Below, piece after piece: positions 8,975 through 17,287 of a stretch of DNA of 64,000 nucleotides. The stretch's first letter is position 1. Every line of letters begins with the position of its first letter. This stretch comes from Microbacterium salitolerans (GTDB lineage Bacteria > Actinomycetota > Actinomycetes > Actinomycetales > Microbacteriaceae): contig NZ_JAHKSH010000003.1 in the NCBI RefSeq assembly GCF_019720895.1, positions 496,001-560,000 of the forward strand. The letters run 5' to 3'. The translations under genes were made by a program, and so were the position numbers. The notes beneath the pieces were generated by a model, which was given only the letters and a program-made list of their open reading frames with translations, had not been told where the DNA came from and did not search any database.

Positions 8975-9682
8975 TCAGGCCGCGGCGGCCGCGAGCGACG
9001 AGATCGCGCTCTGGAAGAAGCCGATGCCGTCGGTGCCCGAGCGCATCGCGGCCGAGGTGTCGGGGCCGAAGCCGGGCTCGACGGCGTGCTCGGGGTGGGG
9101 CATCAGGCCCACGACGTTGCCGCGCTCGTTCGCGATGCCCGCGATGTCATTCAGGGATCCGTTGGGGTTGACGCCCTGGTAGCGGACGGCCACCTGGCCC
9201 TCGCCCTCGATGCGCTTCAGCGTCTCGGCGTCGGCTGTGAAGCCGCCATCGGCGTTCTTCAGCGGGATGACGATCTGCTGGCCCGCGTCGAAGGCGTTCG
9301 TCCACGCCGTGTCAGCGTTCTCGACCGTGAGCTTCTGGTCGCGGCGGATGAACTGCTGGTGCGCGTTGCGGATGAGACCGCCCGGCAGCAGGTGCGCCTC
9401 GACGAGCATCTGGAAGCCGTTGCAGATGCCGAGGACGGGCATGCCCTTCGCGGCCGCCTGCTTCACTTCGGACATCAGCGGGGCGAGCGCGGCGATCGCG
9501 CCGGCGCGCAGGTAGTCGCCGTAGCTGAAGCCACCCGGCAGGACGAGTGCGTCGACGCCCGCGAGGTCGTGGGATCCGTGCCAGAGCGCGACCGGCTCGG
9601 CGCCCGCGATGCGGACGGCGCGCTGCGCATCGCGGTCGTCGAGCGAGCCCGGGAAGGTGATGACCCCGATCCGAGCGGTCAC
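8975..9682 (-). CDS. purQ: Phosphoribosylformylglycinamidine synthase, glutaminase subunit PurQ
   Basis: 235 residues. Class I glutamine amidotransferase with nucleophile cysteine in GICNGFQML (about residues 83-91), oxyanion region [16 protein letters not shown], and the His-Glu pair in [10 protein letters not shown] (about 201-210). It releases ammonia from glutamine for PurL, which makes formylglycinamidine ribonucleotide in step 4 of purine synthesis, with PurS as the bridging subunit. GTG start overlaps the purS stop (GTGA). purL is not next to it and is absent from this window. Confidence 0.97.
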   Translation of the reverse strand: MTARIGVITFPGSLDDRDAQRAVRIAGAEPVALWHGSHDLAGVDALVLPGGFSYGDYLRAGAIAALAPLMSEVKQAAAKGMPVLGICNGFQMLVEAHLLPGGLIRNAHQQFIRRDQKLTVENADTAWTNAFDAGQQIVIPLKNADGGFTADAETLKRIEGEGQVAVRYQGVNPNGSLNDIAGIANERGNVVGLMPHPEHAVEPGFGPDTSAAMRSGTDGIGFFQSAISSLAAAAA

Positions 9683-9927
9683 TCGACCACCTCGATGCCG
9701 ACGACGTCCTCGATCACCTGGTTCGACAGCACCTCGTCGGCGACCGTCTTCGCCTCGGCGAGGACCTCGTCGGTGACCTCGCCCTCGACGGTCATCTCGA
9801 TGCGCTTGCCGATGCGCACGTTCTGGAAGCGGCCGTGACCCAGCCGGTCGAGGGATCCGGTGACGGCCTTGCCCTGCGGATCCAGCAGCTCGGCCTTGGG
9901 CATGACGTCGACGACGATTGTGGGCAT
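9679..9927 (-). CDS. purS: Phosphoribosylformylglycinamidine synthase subunit PurS
   Basis: 82 residues, normal for the small PurS subunit that joins PurL and PurQ. The sequence [17 protein letters not shown] at the N-terminus and VRIGKRIEM in the middle are family hallmarks. ATG start has a GGAG ribosome site 8-9 nt upstream. First gene of a two-gene operon with purQ; no purine riboswitch (G-box type) is visible upstream. Confidence 0.97.
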   Translation of the reverse strand: MPTIVVDVMPKAELLDPQGKAVTGSLDRLGHGRFQNVRIGKRIEMTVEGEVTDEVLAEAKTVADEVLSNQVIEDVVGIEVVE

Positions 9928-10015
9928 TGCGCGGCTCCGGAAATCGCGGGGGCGGGGTACGGGGTCAAGTGTATGCGGGACCCCCGGCGAACGCGTACGG
10001 ACCCGGTGCGATGCG

Positions 10016-11101
10016 CTACCGGGCGACCTCGCGCAGGAGGGAGAGTCGGCTCAGCAGCCGGTCGGCATCGGGGCGGGCGCGCGCCGATCGGCCGAACTCG
10101 TCGAGCGTGGTCGGCGAGACGAAGGTCGTCGGCACATCGGCGTCCACGAGCACGTCGACCGCGTTGAGGAAGCGCTGCTGCGCGGGCAGCGGCACCTCGT
10201 CGAAGGGCGGCACGTCGAGCACCGTCCAGCGCGCATGGGCACGCGCCCACTCGAGGTACTCGATCGTCGACGTCGGCTGTTCGCACAGCTGCGCGAACGT
10301 GATCCAGAGTTCGTCGTCGGTCGCAGCCGTCACCTCGAATGCCCGATCGCGCACGCGGGTCGATCGCGCCCCGGCAGGGACGGCGGCGGGCGCGTCCGTC
10401 CGCCAGGATCCCTCGGCGAATCCGGCCGTGCGCCGGGCGCTCGCACGGTAGTCCCGCCCGCCGTCGAGGTGCACGTGCGCCATGTGCTCCTTGATGAGCT
10501 GGATCCCCGGCTCGGCGATGTGGTGCCAAACCGGGTCAGGCAGCAGGTCGTCCGGTGCGTAGTTCGAGGTGGCGACGATGCGGATGTCGTGCGCGAGGGC
10601 GTGCTCGAGCAGACGCGTGAGAAGGCGTGCGTCGCCCGTGTCGTGCACGTGGAACTCGTCGAACACGAGAAGCGTCGCCGGGCCGATCACATCGGCGAGG
10701 CCCTGCGCGATCGGGTCGGGGGTGGGCGTCCGAGGTGCGGCGGTCAGCACGTCGGCCGCGGAGTGGGGGCCGGTGGTGATGACGACGGGCTCCGCGTCGT
10801 TCGCAGGAGTCGGCACGACCGCGAGACGCCGCTCCCGGATCGCTGTCTGCCTCGCGAAGACGGCGCGGTGCAGCTCGTCGAGGAAGCCGTGGAAGTGCAC
10901 GCGCCTCCGGTGCTCGACGGGAGAGTGGCGGTGGAATGCATCGGCGATCCACGACTTGCCGCGCCCCACGGGGCCGTGCAGATAGACCCCTCGCGTCGAT
11001 GTCGTCATCGCCTCGACGGCGGCGACCTGGTCGGCGTCGAGGGCGAACCCGCTCTCCGCGGCGTCGTCGCAGATCCGGGCGGCGGTGGCGTGGGGGCGCA
11101 T
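10016..11101 (-). CDS. zapE: Cell division protein ZapE (AFG1-like ATPase)
   Basis: 361 residues from the ATG at 11101. P-loop GPVGRGKSW (about residues 43-51), Walker B LLVFDEFHVHD (about 136-146) and the later VATSNYAPDDLL sensor region identify the AFG1/ZapE family of AAA-type ATPases. In Escherichia coli ZapE acts at the Z-ring; in other bacteria its role is poorly known. It is divergent from cebE; the shared 134-bp gap holds the cebE promoter and operators. The ORF can be extended upstream by 24 codons, but those overlap the cebE -35 box, so the shorter start is preferred. Confidence 0.9.
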   Translation of the reverse strand: MRPHATAARICDDAAESGFALDADQVAAVEAMTTSTRGVYLHGPVGRGKSWIADAFHRHSPVEHRRRVHFHGFLDELHRAVFARQTAIRERRLAVVPTPANDAEPVVITTGPHSAADVLTAAPRTPTPDPIAQGLADVIGPATLLVFDEFHVHDTGDARLLTRLLEHALAHDIRIVATSNYAPDDLLPDPVWHHIAEPGIQLIKEHMAHVHLDGGRDYRASARRTAGFAEGSWRTDAPAAVPAGARSTRVRDRAFEVTAATDDELWITFAQLCEQPTSTIEYLEWARAHARWTVLDVPPFDEVPLPAQQRFLNAVDVLVDADVPTTFVSPTTLDEFGRSARARPDADRLLSRLSLLREVAR

Positions 11102-11149
11102 CCGACCATGCTCGCACGGGGTTCCGCGCGGTCGCCGCACAGTGCCCTC

Positions 11150-11179
11150 TTGACAGCGTGGGAGCGCTCCCACTAACGT
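11150..11179 (+). promoter_or_regulatory. cebE promoter
   Basis: Consensus -35 TTGACA at 11150-11155 and -10 TAACGT at 11174-11179 with an 18-nt spacer. The spacer is almost filled by the first CebR box, so repressor binding would directly block RNA polymerase. Confidence 0.75.
11158..11173. promoter_or_regulatory. CebR operator 1
   Basis: Perfect 16-bp palindrome GTGGGAGCGCTCCCAC. Its core TGGGAGCGCTCCCA matches the published Streptomyces CebR box, and the cognate LacI-type regulator is encoded at the end of this cluster. Lies between the -35 and -10 boxes. Confidence 0.88.
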
Positions 11180-11191
11180 TCACAGCGCCAA

Positions 11192-11207
11192 GTGGGAGCG
11201 CTCCCAC
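11192..11207. promoter_or_regulatory. CebR operator 2
   Basis: Second exact copy of the same 16-bp palindrome, centred 34 bp from operator 1, just downstream of the expected transcription start. Two sites three helical turns or so apart may allow cooperative binding by dimers. Confidence 0.88.
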
Positions 11208-11235
11208 ACCACAGCACCACAAAGGAGTGGACATC

Positions 11236-12546
11236 GTGACCTCACATGCCCTGCGCAGGACGGCCGTCGGCATCGCCGCGACGGCCGCCGGAGCCCTCGC
11301 CCTCGCCGGCTGCTCCGGAACAACCAGCGAACCCGGCGACGCCGACCCGAACGAAGACATCACCCTCACCATCACGACGTTCGGCACCTTCGGCTACGAA
11401 GACCTCTACGAGGAGTACGAAGAGGCCAATCAGAACGTCACGATCGAGGCCACGAACATCGACACGGGCGGAAACGCGCGCACCGACCTGTTCACCAAGC
11501 TCGCAGCCGGATCCGGTGCCTCCGACATCGTCGCGGTCGAGGAAGGCTGGATCGGGGCGGTCATGGAGGTGTCCGATCAGTTCGTCGACCTCACCGAGCA
11601 CGGCATCGCCGACCGCAAGGACGACTGGGTGCCGTGGAAGTACGACGGCGCGACGGATCCCGACGGCCGCGTGATCGGCTACGGAACCGACATCGGGCCG
11701 GCCGGGATCTGCTACAACAAGCCGGCGTTCGACGCGGCGGGCCTGCCCACGGATCGCGACGAGGTCGCGACCCTGCTCGAGGGCGATTGGGAGCACTACT
11801 TCGAGGTGGGGCAGGAGTACACCGACGCGACCGGCAGCGCCTGGTTCGACCAGTCGGGCTTCGTCTGGAACTCGATGGTGAATCAGCTGCCCGAGGGCTA
11901 CTACACGTCGGACGGCGAGCTGAACGTCGACGGCAACAGCGAGCTGCGCGACCGCTTCGACCTGCTCGCGGAGGCGGTCGACGGCGGTCAGTCGGCCGCG
12001 CAGACCGAATGGGACTGGAACGGCGGCAAGTCGTTCGTCGACGGCACCTTCGCCACGTACGTCTGCCCCGGCTGGATGCTCGGGGTCGTACAGGGCCAGG
12101 TCGAGGCCGGCGGCGGCGACGCCGAGACCGGCTGGGACTTCGCCGACGTGTTCCCCGGCGGCGCCGGCAACTGGGGCGGCGCCTGGCTGTCGATCCCCGA
12201 GAGCAGCATGCAGCAGGACGCGGCGGCCGAGCTCGCCGACTGGCTGACGCAGCCCGAGCAGCAGGTGAAGCAGGCCGCCGCGGCGGGCAACTTCCCGTCG
12301 ACCGTGGAGGCGCAGGAGACGCTGGCCGCCGACGCGACGCCGAACGAGTTCTTCGGCGGGGCCCCGACCGGGGCGATCCTCGCGGAGCGCGCGCAGGGCG
12401 TCCAGGCCCAGTTCAAAGGCCCGGACGACTCGGTGATCCAGGAGAACGTCTTCGGCCCGCCGCTCGACAAGCTCGATCGCGGCGAGCTCGACGCCGACGA
12501 GGCGTGGGACGAAGCGATCCAGCTGCTCGGCGACCTCGTCGAGTGA
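11236..12546 (+). CDS. cebE: Cellobiose/cello-oligosaccharide ABC transporter binding lipoprotein (CebE-like)
   Basis: 436 residues. GTG start with AAAGGAG ribosome site. Lipoprotein signal peptide: basic MTSHALRR, hydrophobic stretch, lipobox ALAGC with Cys at about residue 26. The body is a CUT1 family (SBP_bac_1) sugar-binding protein with YGTDIGPAGICYNKPAFDAAGLP in the centre. Perfect CebR boxes on its promoter, downstream MalF/MalG-type permeases and a GH1 beta-glucosidase match the Streptomyces ceb cluster, so cellobiose or cellotriose is the likely ligand. As in that system no ATPase gene is present; a shared MsiK-type ATPase elsewhere is expected. Confidence 0.9.
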   Translation: MTSHALRRTAVGIAATAAGALALAGCSGTTSEPGDADPNEDITLTITTFGTFGYEDLYEEYEEANQNVTIEATNIDTGGNARTDLFTKLAAGSGASDIVAVEEGWIGAVMEVSDQFVDLTEHGIADRKDDWVPWKYDGATDPDGRVIGYGTDIGPAGICYNKPAFDAAGLPTDRDEVATLLEGDWEHYFEVGQEYTDATGSAWFDQSGFVWNSMVNQLPEGYYTSDGELNVDGNSELRDRFDLLAEAVDGGQSAAQTEWDWNGGKSFVDGTFATYVCPGWMLGVVQGQVEAGGGDAETGWDFADVFPGGAGNWGGAWLSIPESSMQQDAAAELADWLTQPEQQVKQAAAAGNFPSTVEAQETLAADATPNEFFGGAPTGAILAERAQGVQAQFKGPDDSVIQENVFGPPLDKLDRGELDADEAWDEAIQLLGDLVE

Positions 12547-12555
12547 CCCTCCGCT

Positions 12556-12597
12556 GATCCGGTGCGCGTCGGCGTCATCGCCGACGCGCACCGGATC
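12556..12597 (+). terminator. Intercistronic 19-bp hairpin between cebE and cebF
   Basis: Perfect 19-bp stem (12556-12574 with 12579-12597) and a 4-nt loop TCAT directly after the cebE stop. Likely a partial terminator or 3'-end protector that lets the binding protein be made in excess over the permeases, as in other CUT1 operons. Confidence 0.7.
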
Positions 12598-12629
12598 CCC
12601 TCCCTCCGAGACCCGAGGATCTGCTCGAC

Positions 12630-13661
12630 ATGACCATGACCGACACCCCCGCCCCGCCGTCGGCGGCCGCGCCCGCGCCGCCGCCCCCGCCCGAGCGCCC
12701 CACCTTTCGTCAGCGCCTCTCGCGCTTCGACGTCAAGGCCTCGCCGTACATCTACGTCGCGCCGTTCTTTCTCCTGTTTGCTCTCGTCGGCCTCTTCCCG
12801 CTCGGATACACCGCCTGGGTGTCCCTCCACGAATGGGATCTGCTGCAGGGCAAGGGCGAGTTCCTCGGGTTCGGCAACTTCGTCGAGATCCTCGGCGACG
12901 GGATGTTCTGGAACTCGCTCGGCAACACCCTCAGCATCTTCCTGCTCTCGGCGATTCCGCAGCTCGTCGTCGCGATCGGCATCGCCTACCTGCTCGACCA
13001 GGGGCTGCGCGCCGCGACGTTCTGGCGCATGGGCGTGCTGCTGCCGTTCATCGTGACGCCCGTCGCCGTCGCCCTCATCTTCTCCAGTGTGTTCAACGAA
13101 GCCGACGGCCTCGCGAATAACCTGCTCAACCTCATCGGGGTGCCGGATCTCGAGTGGAAGCACGACACGTTCCTCAGCCACGTCGCGGTCGCGACCATGG
13201 TCAACTTCCGGTGGACCGGCTACAACGCCCTCATCCTGCTCGCGGCAATGCAGGCGGTGCCGCGGGACCTCTACGAATCCGCCGCACTCGACGGGGCGGG
13301 CAGCATCCGCCGCTTCTTCTCGATCACGATCCCCACGATCCGGCCCACGCTGATCTTCGTCATCATCATGGCGACGATCGGAGGCCTGCAGATCTTCGCC
13401 GAGCCCAAGCTGTTCGACGCGTCGAGCGCGGGCGGCATCGGCGGATCCGATCGGCAGTTCCAGACCACGGTGCTGTTCCTCTGGGAGCTGGCGTTCTTCC
13501 GACGCGACTTCGGCGAGGCCGCGGCCGTCGCCTGGCTGCTGTTCCTCATCATCGTGGCGATCGGGCTCATCAACTTCCTGCTCTCGCGGCGGATCGCCAC
13601 GGGCGACGCCCCGAAGCCGAACCGCAGGAGCCGCCGCGCCTCGAAGGGACCCCGCCGATGA
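12630..13661 (+). CDS. cebF: Sugar ABC transporter permease (CebF-like, MalF family)
   Basis: 343 residues with a proline/alanine-rich cytoplasmic N-terminus (about 1-35) and six predicted membrane helices. EAA loop YESAALDGAGSIRRFFSITIP (about residues 213-232) is the ATPase-contact site of CUT1 permeases. It forms the channel with CebG and takes sugar from CebE. Its stop overlaps the cebG start by ATGA. An ATG codon two residues downstream is an alternative start. Confidence 0.92.
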   Translation: MTMTDTPAPPSAAAPAPPPPPERPTFRQRLSRFDVKASPYIYVAPFFLLFALVGLFPLGYTAWVSLHEWDLLQGKGEFLGFGNFVEILGDGMFWNSLGNTLSIFLLSAIPQLVVAIGIAYLLDQGLRAATFWRMGVLLPFIVTPVAVALIFSSVFNEADGLANNLLNLIGVPDLEWKHDTFLSHVAVATMVNFRWTGYNALILLAAMQAVPRDLYESAALDGAGSIRRFFSITIPTIRPTLIFVIIMATIGGLQIFAEPKLFDASSAGGIGGSDRQFQTTVLFLWELAFFRRDFGEAAAVAWLLFLIIVAIGLINFLLSRRIATGDAPKPNRRSRRASKGPRR

Positions 13662-14575
13662 CCACGCACTCCGTCGACGCCACCAAGACCATCGTGACGG
13701 CGGGATCCACGGTCGACACGCGCCCGTCCCGTCGCCGCGCCCGGGGAGGGATGGCCGGCATCGGAAGCCGCCCCGGCTTCCTCATCTACGGCCTTCTCGC
13801 GGCGTTCGTCCTCGGCAGCGCCTATCCGCTCTGGTGGTCGTTCGTGGTCGGCAGCGGGACGAACGCGACGCGCGGTGAGACCATCCCGCTGGTCCCCGGC
13901 GGCAACTTCCTCGCGAACGCGGCGCGCGTGTTCGATGCGATCCCGTTCTGGCTCGCGCTCGGCAACTCCGTCGTCGTCTCGTCGGTCATCACGATCTCCG
14001 TCGTGTCGTTCTCGACGCTCGCGGGATACGCGTTCGCGAAGCTGCGGTTCCGCGGTCGCGACGGTCTGATGATCTTCGTCGTCGCGACGATGGCGATCCC
14101 GACGCAGCTCGGGGTGATCCCGCTGTTCATGGTCATGCGCCAGTTCGGCTGGACGGGCACGATCGGCGCCGTCATCATCCCCACTCTCGTGACGGCGTTC
14201 GGGGTGTTCTTCATGCGCCAGTACCTCGTCGACGTGATCCCCGATGAGCTGATCGAAGCCGCCCGCGTGGACGGCGCGACCCAGTTCCGCACGTTCCTCA
14301 CCGTCGGGCTGCCGGCGGCGCGCCCCGCCATGGCGATCCTCGGCCTGTTCACCTTCATGACCGCGTGGACCGACTTCCTCTGGCCCATGATCGTGCTCAG
14401 CCCGCAGAACCCCACCCTCCAGACGGCGCTGAGCCAGCTGCAGTCGGGCTACTACGTCGACTACTCGGTTGTGCTCACGGGAGCCGTCCTGGCGACGGTT
14501 CCCCTGCTGATCCTGTTCGTCGTCGCCGGCCGGCAGCTCATCAGCGGCATCATGGCCGGTGCGGTCAAGGGCTGA
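13658..14575 (+). CDS. cebG: Sugar ABC transporter permease (CebG-like, MalG family)
   Basis: 305 residues. N-terminal cytoplasmic tail of about 40 residues, then six helices. EAA loop IEAARVDGATQFRTFLTVGLP at about 200-219. Terminal VAGRQLISGIMAGAVKG is the classical MalG-family C-terminus that docks into the ATPase. ATGA overlap with cebF. A long upstream extension of the frame is a shadow of cebF. Confidence 0.93.
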   Translation: MTTHSVDATKTIVTAGSTVDTRPSRRRARGGMAGIGSRPGFLIYGLLAAFVLGSAYPLWWSFVVGSGTNATRGETIPLVPGGNFLANAARVFDAIPFWLALGNSVVVSSVITISVVSFSTLAGYAFAKLRFRGRDGLMIFVVATMAIPTQLGVIPLFMVMRQFGWTGTIGAVIIPTLVTAFGVFFMRQYLVDVIPDELIEAARVDGATQFRTFLTVGLPAARPAMAILGLFTFMTAWTDFLWPMIVLSPQNPTLQTALSQLQSGYYVDYSVVLTGAVLATVPLLILFVVAGRQLISGIMAGAVKG

Positions 14576-14645
14576 CGCTCCACCCCGCGTGCTCCTCGGC
14601 GCCGAGGCGTTCCCTCGTGCCGTCGCACCCTTCAGAAAGGCACTC

Positions 14646-16055
14646 ATGACCCGTTCGCTTCCCGACGACTTCCTGTTCGGCGCCGCCACCGCGGCCTACC
14701 AGATCGAGGGCGCCGCGTTCGAGGAAGGGCGCACCGCGAGCATCTGGGACGCGTTCGCGCGCGTGCCCGGCGCGGTGATCGCCGGCGACAACGGCGACGT
14801 CGCATGCGATCACTACCACCGGTACGCCGACGACGTCGCGCTGATGAAGGACCTGGGGATCCAGTCGTATCGCTTCTCGACGTCGTGGTCGCGCGTGCGG
14901 CCCGACGGCGGCGACGTCAACGCGGCGGGCGTCGACTTCTACTCGCGCCTCGTCGACGAGCTGCTCGATGCCGAGATCCTCCCCTGGCTCACGCTGTATC
15001 ACTGGGACATGCCGCAGGCGCTCGAGGAGCGGGGCGGCTGGACGTCCCGCGACACGGTCGATCGCTTCGTCGAGTACGCGCTCACGATGCACGACGCTCT
15101 CGGCGACCGCGTCGACATCTGGACGACGCTCAACGAGCCGTGGTGCTCGTCGTTCCTCTCGTACACGGCCGGCGCACACGCCCCGGGGCGGCAGAGCGTG
15201 CACGACGGGCTGCTCGCGTCGCACCACCTCCTGCTCGCCCACGGACGCACGATCTCCGAGCTGCGCGCCCGCGATCCCGAGCTCGATCTCGGCATCACGC
15301 TGAACCTCACGGTCGCCGAGCCGGCGGACCCGTCCGATGCCGCCGACCGCGATGCCGCCCGTCGCATCGACGGGCAGTTCAACAGGTGGTTCCTGGATCC
15401 GATCCTCCGCGGATCCTTCCCCCAGGACATCGTCGAGGACATCCGTCGCGTGGACGCTCCGGCCGTGGACGCGTTCGTCGCGGCTGTGCGGCCCGGCGAT
15501 CTCGACACGATCTCGCAGCCCCTCGACTTCCTCGGCGTGAACTACTATCACGGCGAGTTCGTCGGCGGCCGCCCCGCCGAGACGGCGCCCGCCGGCGATC
15601 AGGCCGCCACGGGCCGCGCCGTCGGGTCGCCGTTCCCCTCGCACGAAGGGATCCACTGGCACGAGCGCGGGCTCGAACGCACGGGCATGGGCTGGGAGGT
15701 GCAGCCCGAGGGGCTCACGCGGCTCCTGACGCGCGTCGCGGACGAGTACTCCGCCGTCCCGCTCTTCGTCACCGAGAACGGCGCGGCGTACGACGACGAG
15801 GTCGTGGACGGATCGATCGACGACGCCGAGCGCGCCGCCTACGTGCGTGCGCACGTCGCGGCGGTCGCCGATGCCATCGACCAGGGCGTCGACGTGCGCG
15901 GCTACTTCTATTGGTCGCTGCTCGACAACTTCGAGTGGGCGTGGGGGTACGACAAGCGCTTCGGCATCGTGCACGTCGACTACGAGACGCAGACGCGCAC
16001 GGTGAAGCGCTCGGGCGCGGAATACGCCGGGATCATCGCGGACCGCGCCGTCTGA
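14646..16055 (+). CDS. bglC: GH1 beta-glucosidase (BglC-like)
   Basis: 469 residues, typical for GH1. N-terminal LFGAATAAYQIEG, acid/base glutamate in TLNEPW (about residue 164), VNYYHG, nucleophile glutamate in VTENG (about 376) and the terminal WSLLDNFEWAWGYDKRFGIVHVDY aglycone/glycone-binding block are all present. No signal peptide, so it hydrolyses imported cellobiose to glucose in the cytoplasm. AGAAAGG ribosome site 5 nt before ATG. In Streptomyces, bglC closes the ceb operon and removes the inducer that releases CebR. Confidence 0.95.
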   Translation: MTRSLPDDFLFGAATAAYQIEGAAFEEGRTASIWDAFARVPGAVIAGDNGDVACDHYHRYADDVALMKDLGIQSYRFSTSWSRVRPDGGDVNAAGVDFYSRLVDELLDAEILPWLTLYHWDMPQALEERGGWTSRDTVDRFVEYALTMHDALGDRVDIWTTLNEPWCSSFLSYTAGAHAPGRQSVHDGLLASHHLLLAHGRTISELRARDPELDLGITLNLTVAEPADPSDAADRDAARRIDGQFNRWFLDPILRGSFPQDIVEDIRRVDAPAVDAFVAAVRPGDLDTISQPLDFLGVNYYHGEFVGGRPAETAPAGDQAATGRAVGSPFPSHEGIHWHERGLERTGMGWEVQPEGLTRLLTRVADEYSAVPLFVTENGAAYDDEVVDGSIDDAERAAYVRAHVAAVADAIDQGVDVRGYFYWSLLDNFEWAWGYDKRFGIVHVDYETQTRTVKRSGAEYAGIIADRAV

Positions 16056-16110
16056 CGCGGTCCCGCGGCTCGTTGTGCGGAATGATGGGGGAATCCGGGA
16101 GGAGGATGCG

Positions 16111-17121
16111 ATGAACCCGAACAGCGAGGGAGCGGCGACGCTCGAGCAGGTCGCCGAGCGCGCGGGCGTCTCGCGGTCGACCGTCTCCCGCGTCGTCAAC
16201 GGCGGATCCCGTGTGAGCGCCGACGCGCTCACGGCGGTCGAGCGGGCCATCGCCGAGCTCCGGTACGTGCCCAACCGCGCGGCGCGCTCGCTCGCGTCGC
16301 GGCAGACCCACGCCATCGCGCTCGTCGTCCCGGAGGACGCGACGCGCTTCTTCGGTGATCCGTACTTCGCCGCGGTCGTCTCCGGCATCAATGAGCGGAT
16401 CGCCGACTCGCCGTACATGCTCGGTCTCTTCATCGCGTCCGACGACCCGGATGACAAGGCGACGAGCTTCGTCTCGTCGGGAAACGTCGACGGTGCGCTG
16501 ATCGTGTCGCACCACACGAGCGACACCTACGTCGAGCGCATCGCCGCGTCGACGCCCGTCGTGTACGGCGGGCGTCCGATGCGCGTCCGCGACGGCGAGT
16601 TCTGGGTCGACGTCGACAACGTCGAAGGCGCCAGAATCGCGACGCGGCGCCTCGTGGAGTGCGGGCATCGCCGCATCGCCACGGTCGCGGGCCCCGTGGA
16701 CATGCCGCCGGGCATCGACCGCCTCGCGGGGTTCCGCGAGGTGCTCGCGGAAGCCGGCCTGGAGCCGGTGGGTTCCGAGGACGGCGAGTTCACGGCCGAG
16801 GGGGGTGCGCGGGCGGTGGAGCGGATCCTCGACTCCGGGGCCGCGCCCGACGCGCTCTTCGTCGCGAGCGACCTCATGGCCCGCGGTGTGCTCAGCGCGC
16901 TCGCCCGTCGCGGCATCCGCACACCGGACGACGTCGCGGTCGTCGGGTTCGACGATTCGCCGGTCGCCACCGCCGTCACGCCGCAGCTCACGACCGTCCG
17001 CCAGCCGTCGCACGCGCAGGGCGCCGCGATGGCCGACACCCTCCTCCGTCGTCTGGCCGGCGAGGATCCGCCGCACGAGACGCTCCTCCCGCTCGAGCTC
17101 GTCGTCCGCGCGAGCGGCTGA
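16111..17121 (+). CDS. cebR: LacI family transcriptional regulator (CebR-like)
   Basis: 336 residues. LacI helix-turn-helix TLEQVAERAGVSRSTVSRVV at residues 10-29 and hinge NRAARSLASRQT, then a periplasmic-binding-protein-like effector domain ending VRQPSHAQGAAMA. GGGAGGAGG ribosome site before the ATG. In Streptomyces, CebR binds TGGGAGCGCTCCCA and is released by cello-oligosaccharides; two exact boxes sit on the cebE promoter here. No CebR box is visible directly upstream of this gene, so it may be co-transcribed with bglC or weakly constitutive. Confidence 0.92.
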   Translation: MNPNSEGAATLEQVAERAGVSRSTVSRVVNGGSRVSADALTAVERAIAELRYVPNRAARSLASRQTHAIALVVPEDATRFFGDPYFAAVVSGINERIADSPYMLGLFIASDDPDDKATSFVSSGNVDGALIVSHHTSDTYVERIAASTPVVYGGRPMRVRDGEFWVDVDNVEGARIATRRLVECGHRRIATVAGPVDMPPGIDRLAGFREVLAEAGLEPVGSEDGEFTAEGGARAVERILDSGAAPDALFVASDLMARGVLSALARRGIRTPDDVAVVGFDDSPVATAVTPQLTTVRQPSHAQGAAMADTLLRRLAGEDPPHETLLPLELVVRASG

Positions 17122-17139
17122 CGCGAGGGCGCCCATTCG

Positions 17140-17189
17140 CGTGACGCGGGCGACCCTTCCTCGACGGGCGAGGGGTCGTTCGCGTTACG
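17140..17189. repeat. Imperfect hairpin of the GTGACG/GACCCTTC family, unit 1
   Basis: Arms 17140-17159 and 17170-17189 pair at about 16 of 20 positions. The arm reads roughly CGTGACGCGGGCGACCCTTC. It follows cebR and may serve as its terminator; a related hairpin follows 34 nt later and another is at 52985. Confidence 0.55.
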
Positions 17190-17222
17190 TGAGTGCGAGC
17201 GCGCGGGCGCGGATCCCTTCGC

Positions 17223-17270
17223 GTGACGCGCGTGACCCTCCGCGGGGCCACGAAGGGCCGCAAGCGTCAC
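17223..17270. repeat. Imperfect hairpin of the GTGACG/GACCCTTC family, unit 2
   Basis: Arms 17223-17242 (GTGACGCGCGTGACCCTCCG) and 17251-17270 pair imperfectly. Located between the convergent cebR and uracil permease genes, so it could terminate either. The sequence similarity of its arms to unit 1 is the main interest. Confidence 0.5.
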
Positions 17271-17287
17271 CCGAGCGGATCCGCGGC

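Noticed and set aside
9928-10015. Purine riboswitch before purS
   Set aside because: No G-box-like three-way junction seen; these are also rare in Actinobacteria.
10936-11235. 300-bp upstream extension of the cebE frame
   Set aside because: It would run through zapE antisense and across the promoter and both CebR boxes; the GTG at 11236 has a strong ribosome site and a normal signal peptide.
17122-17287. CRISPR-like tandem hairpins
   Set aside because: Only two imperfect units with no regular repeat-spacer structure; no cas genes in the window.
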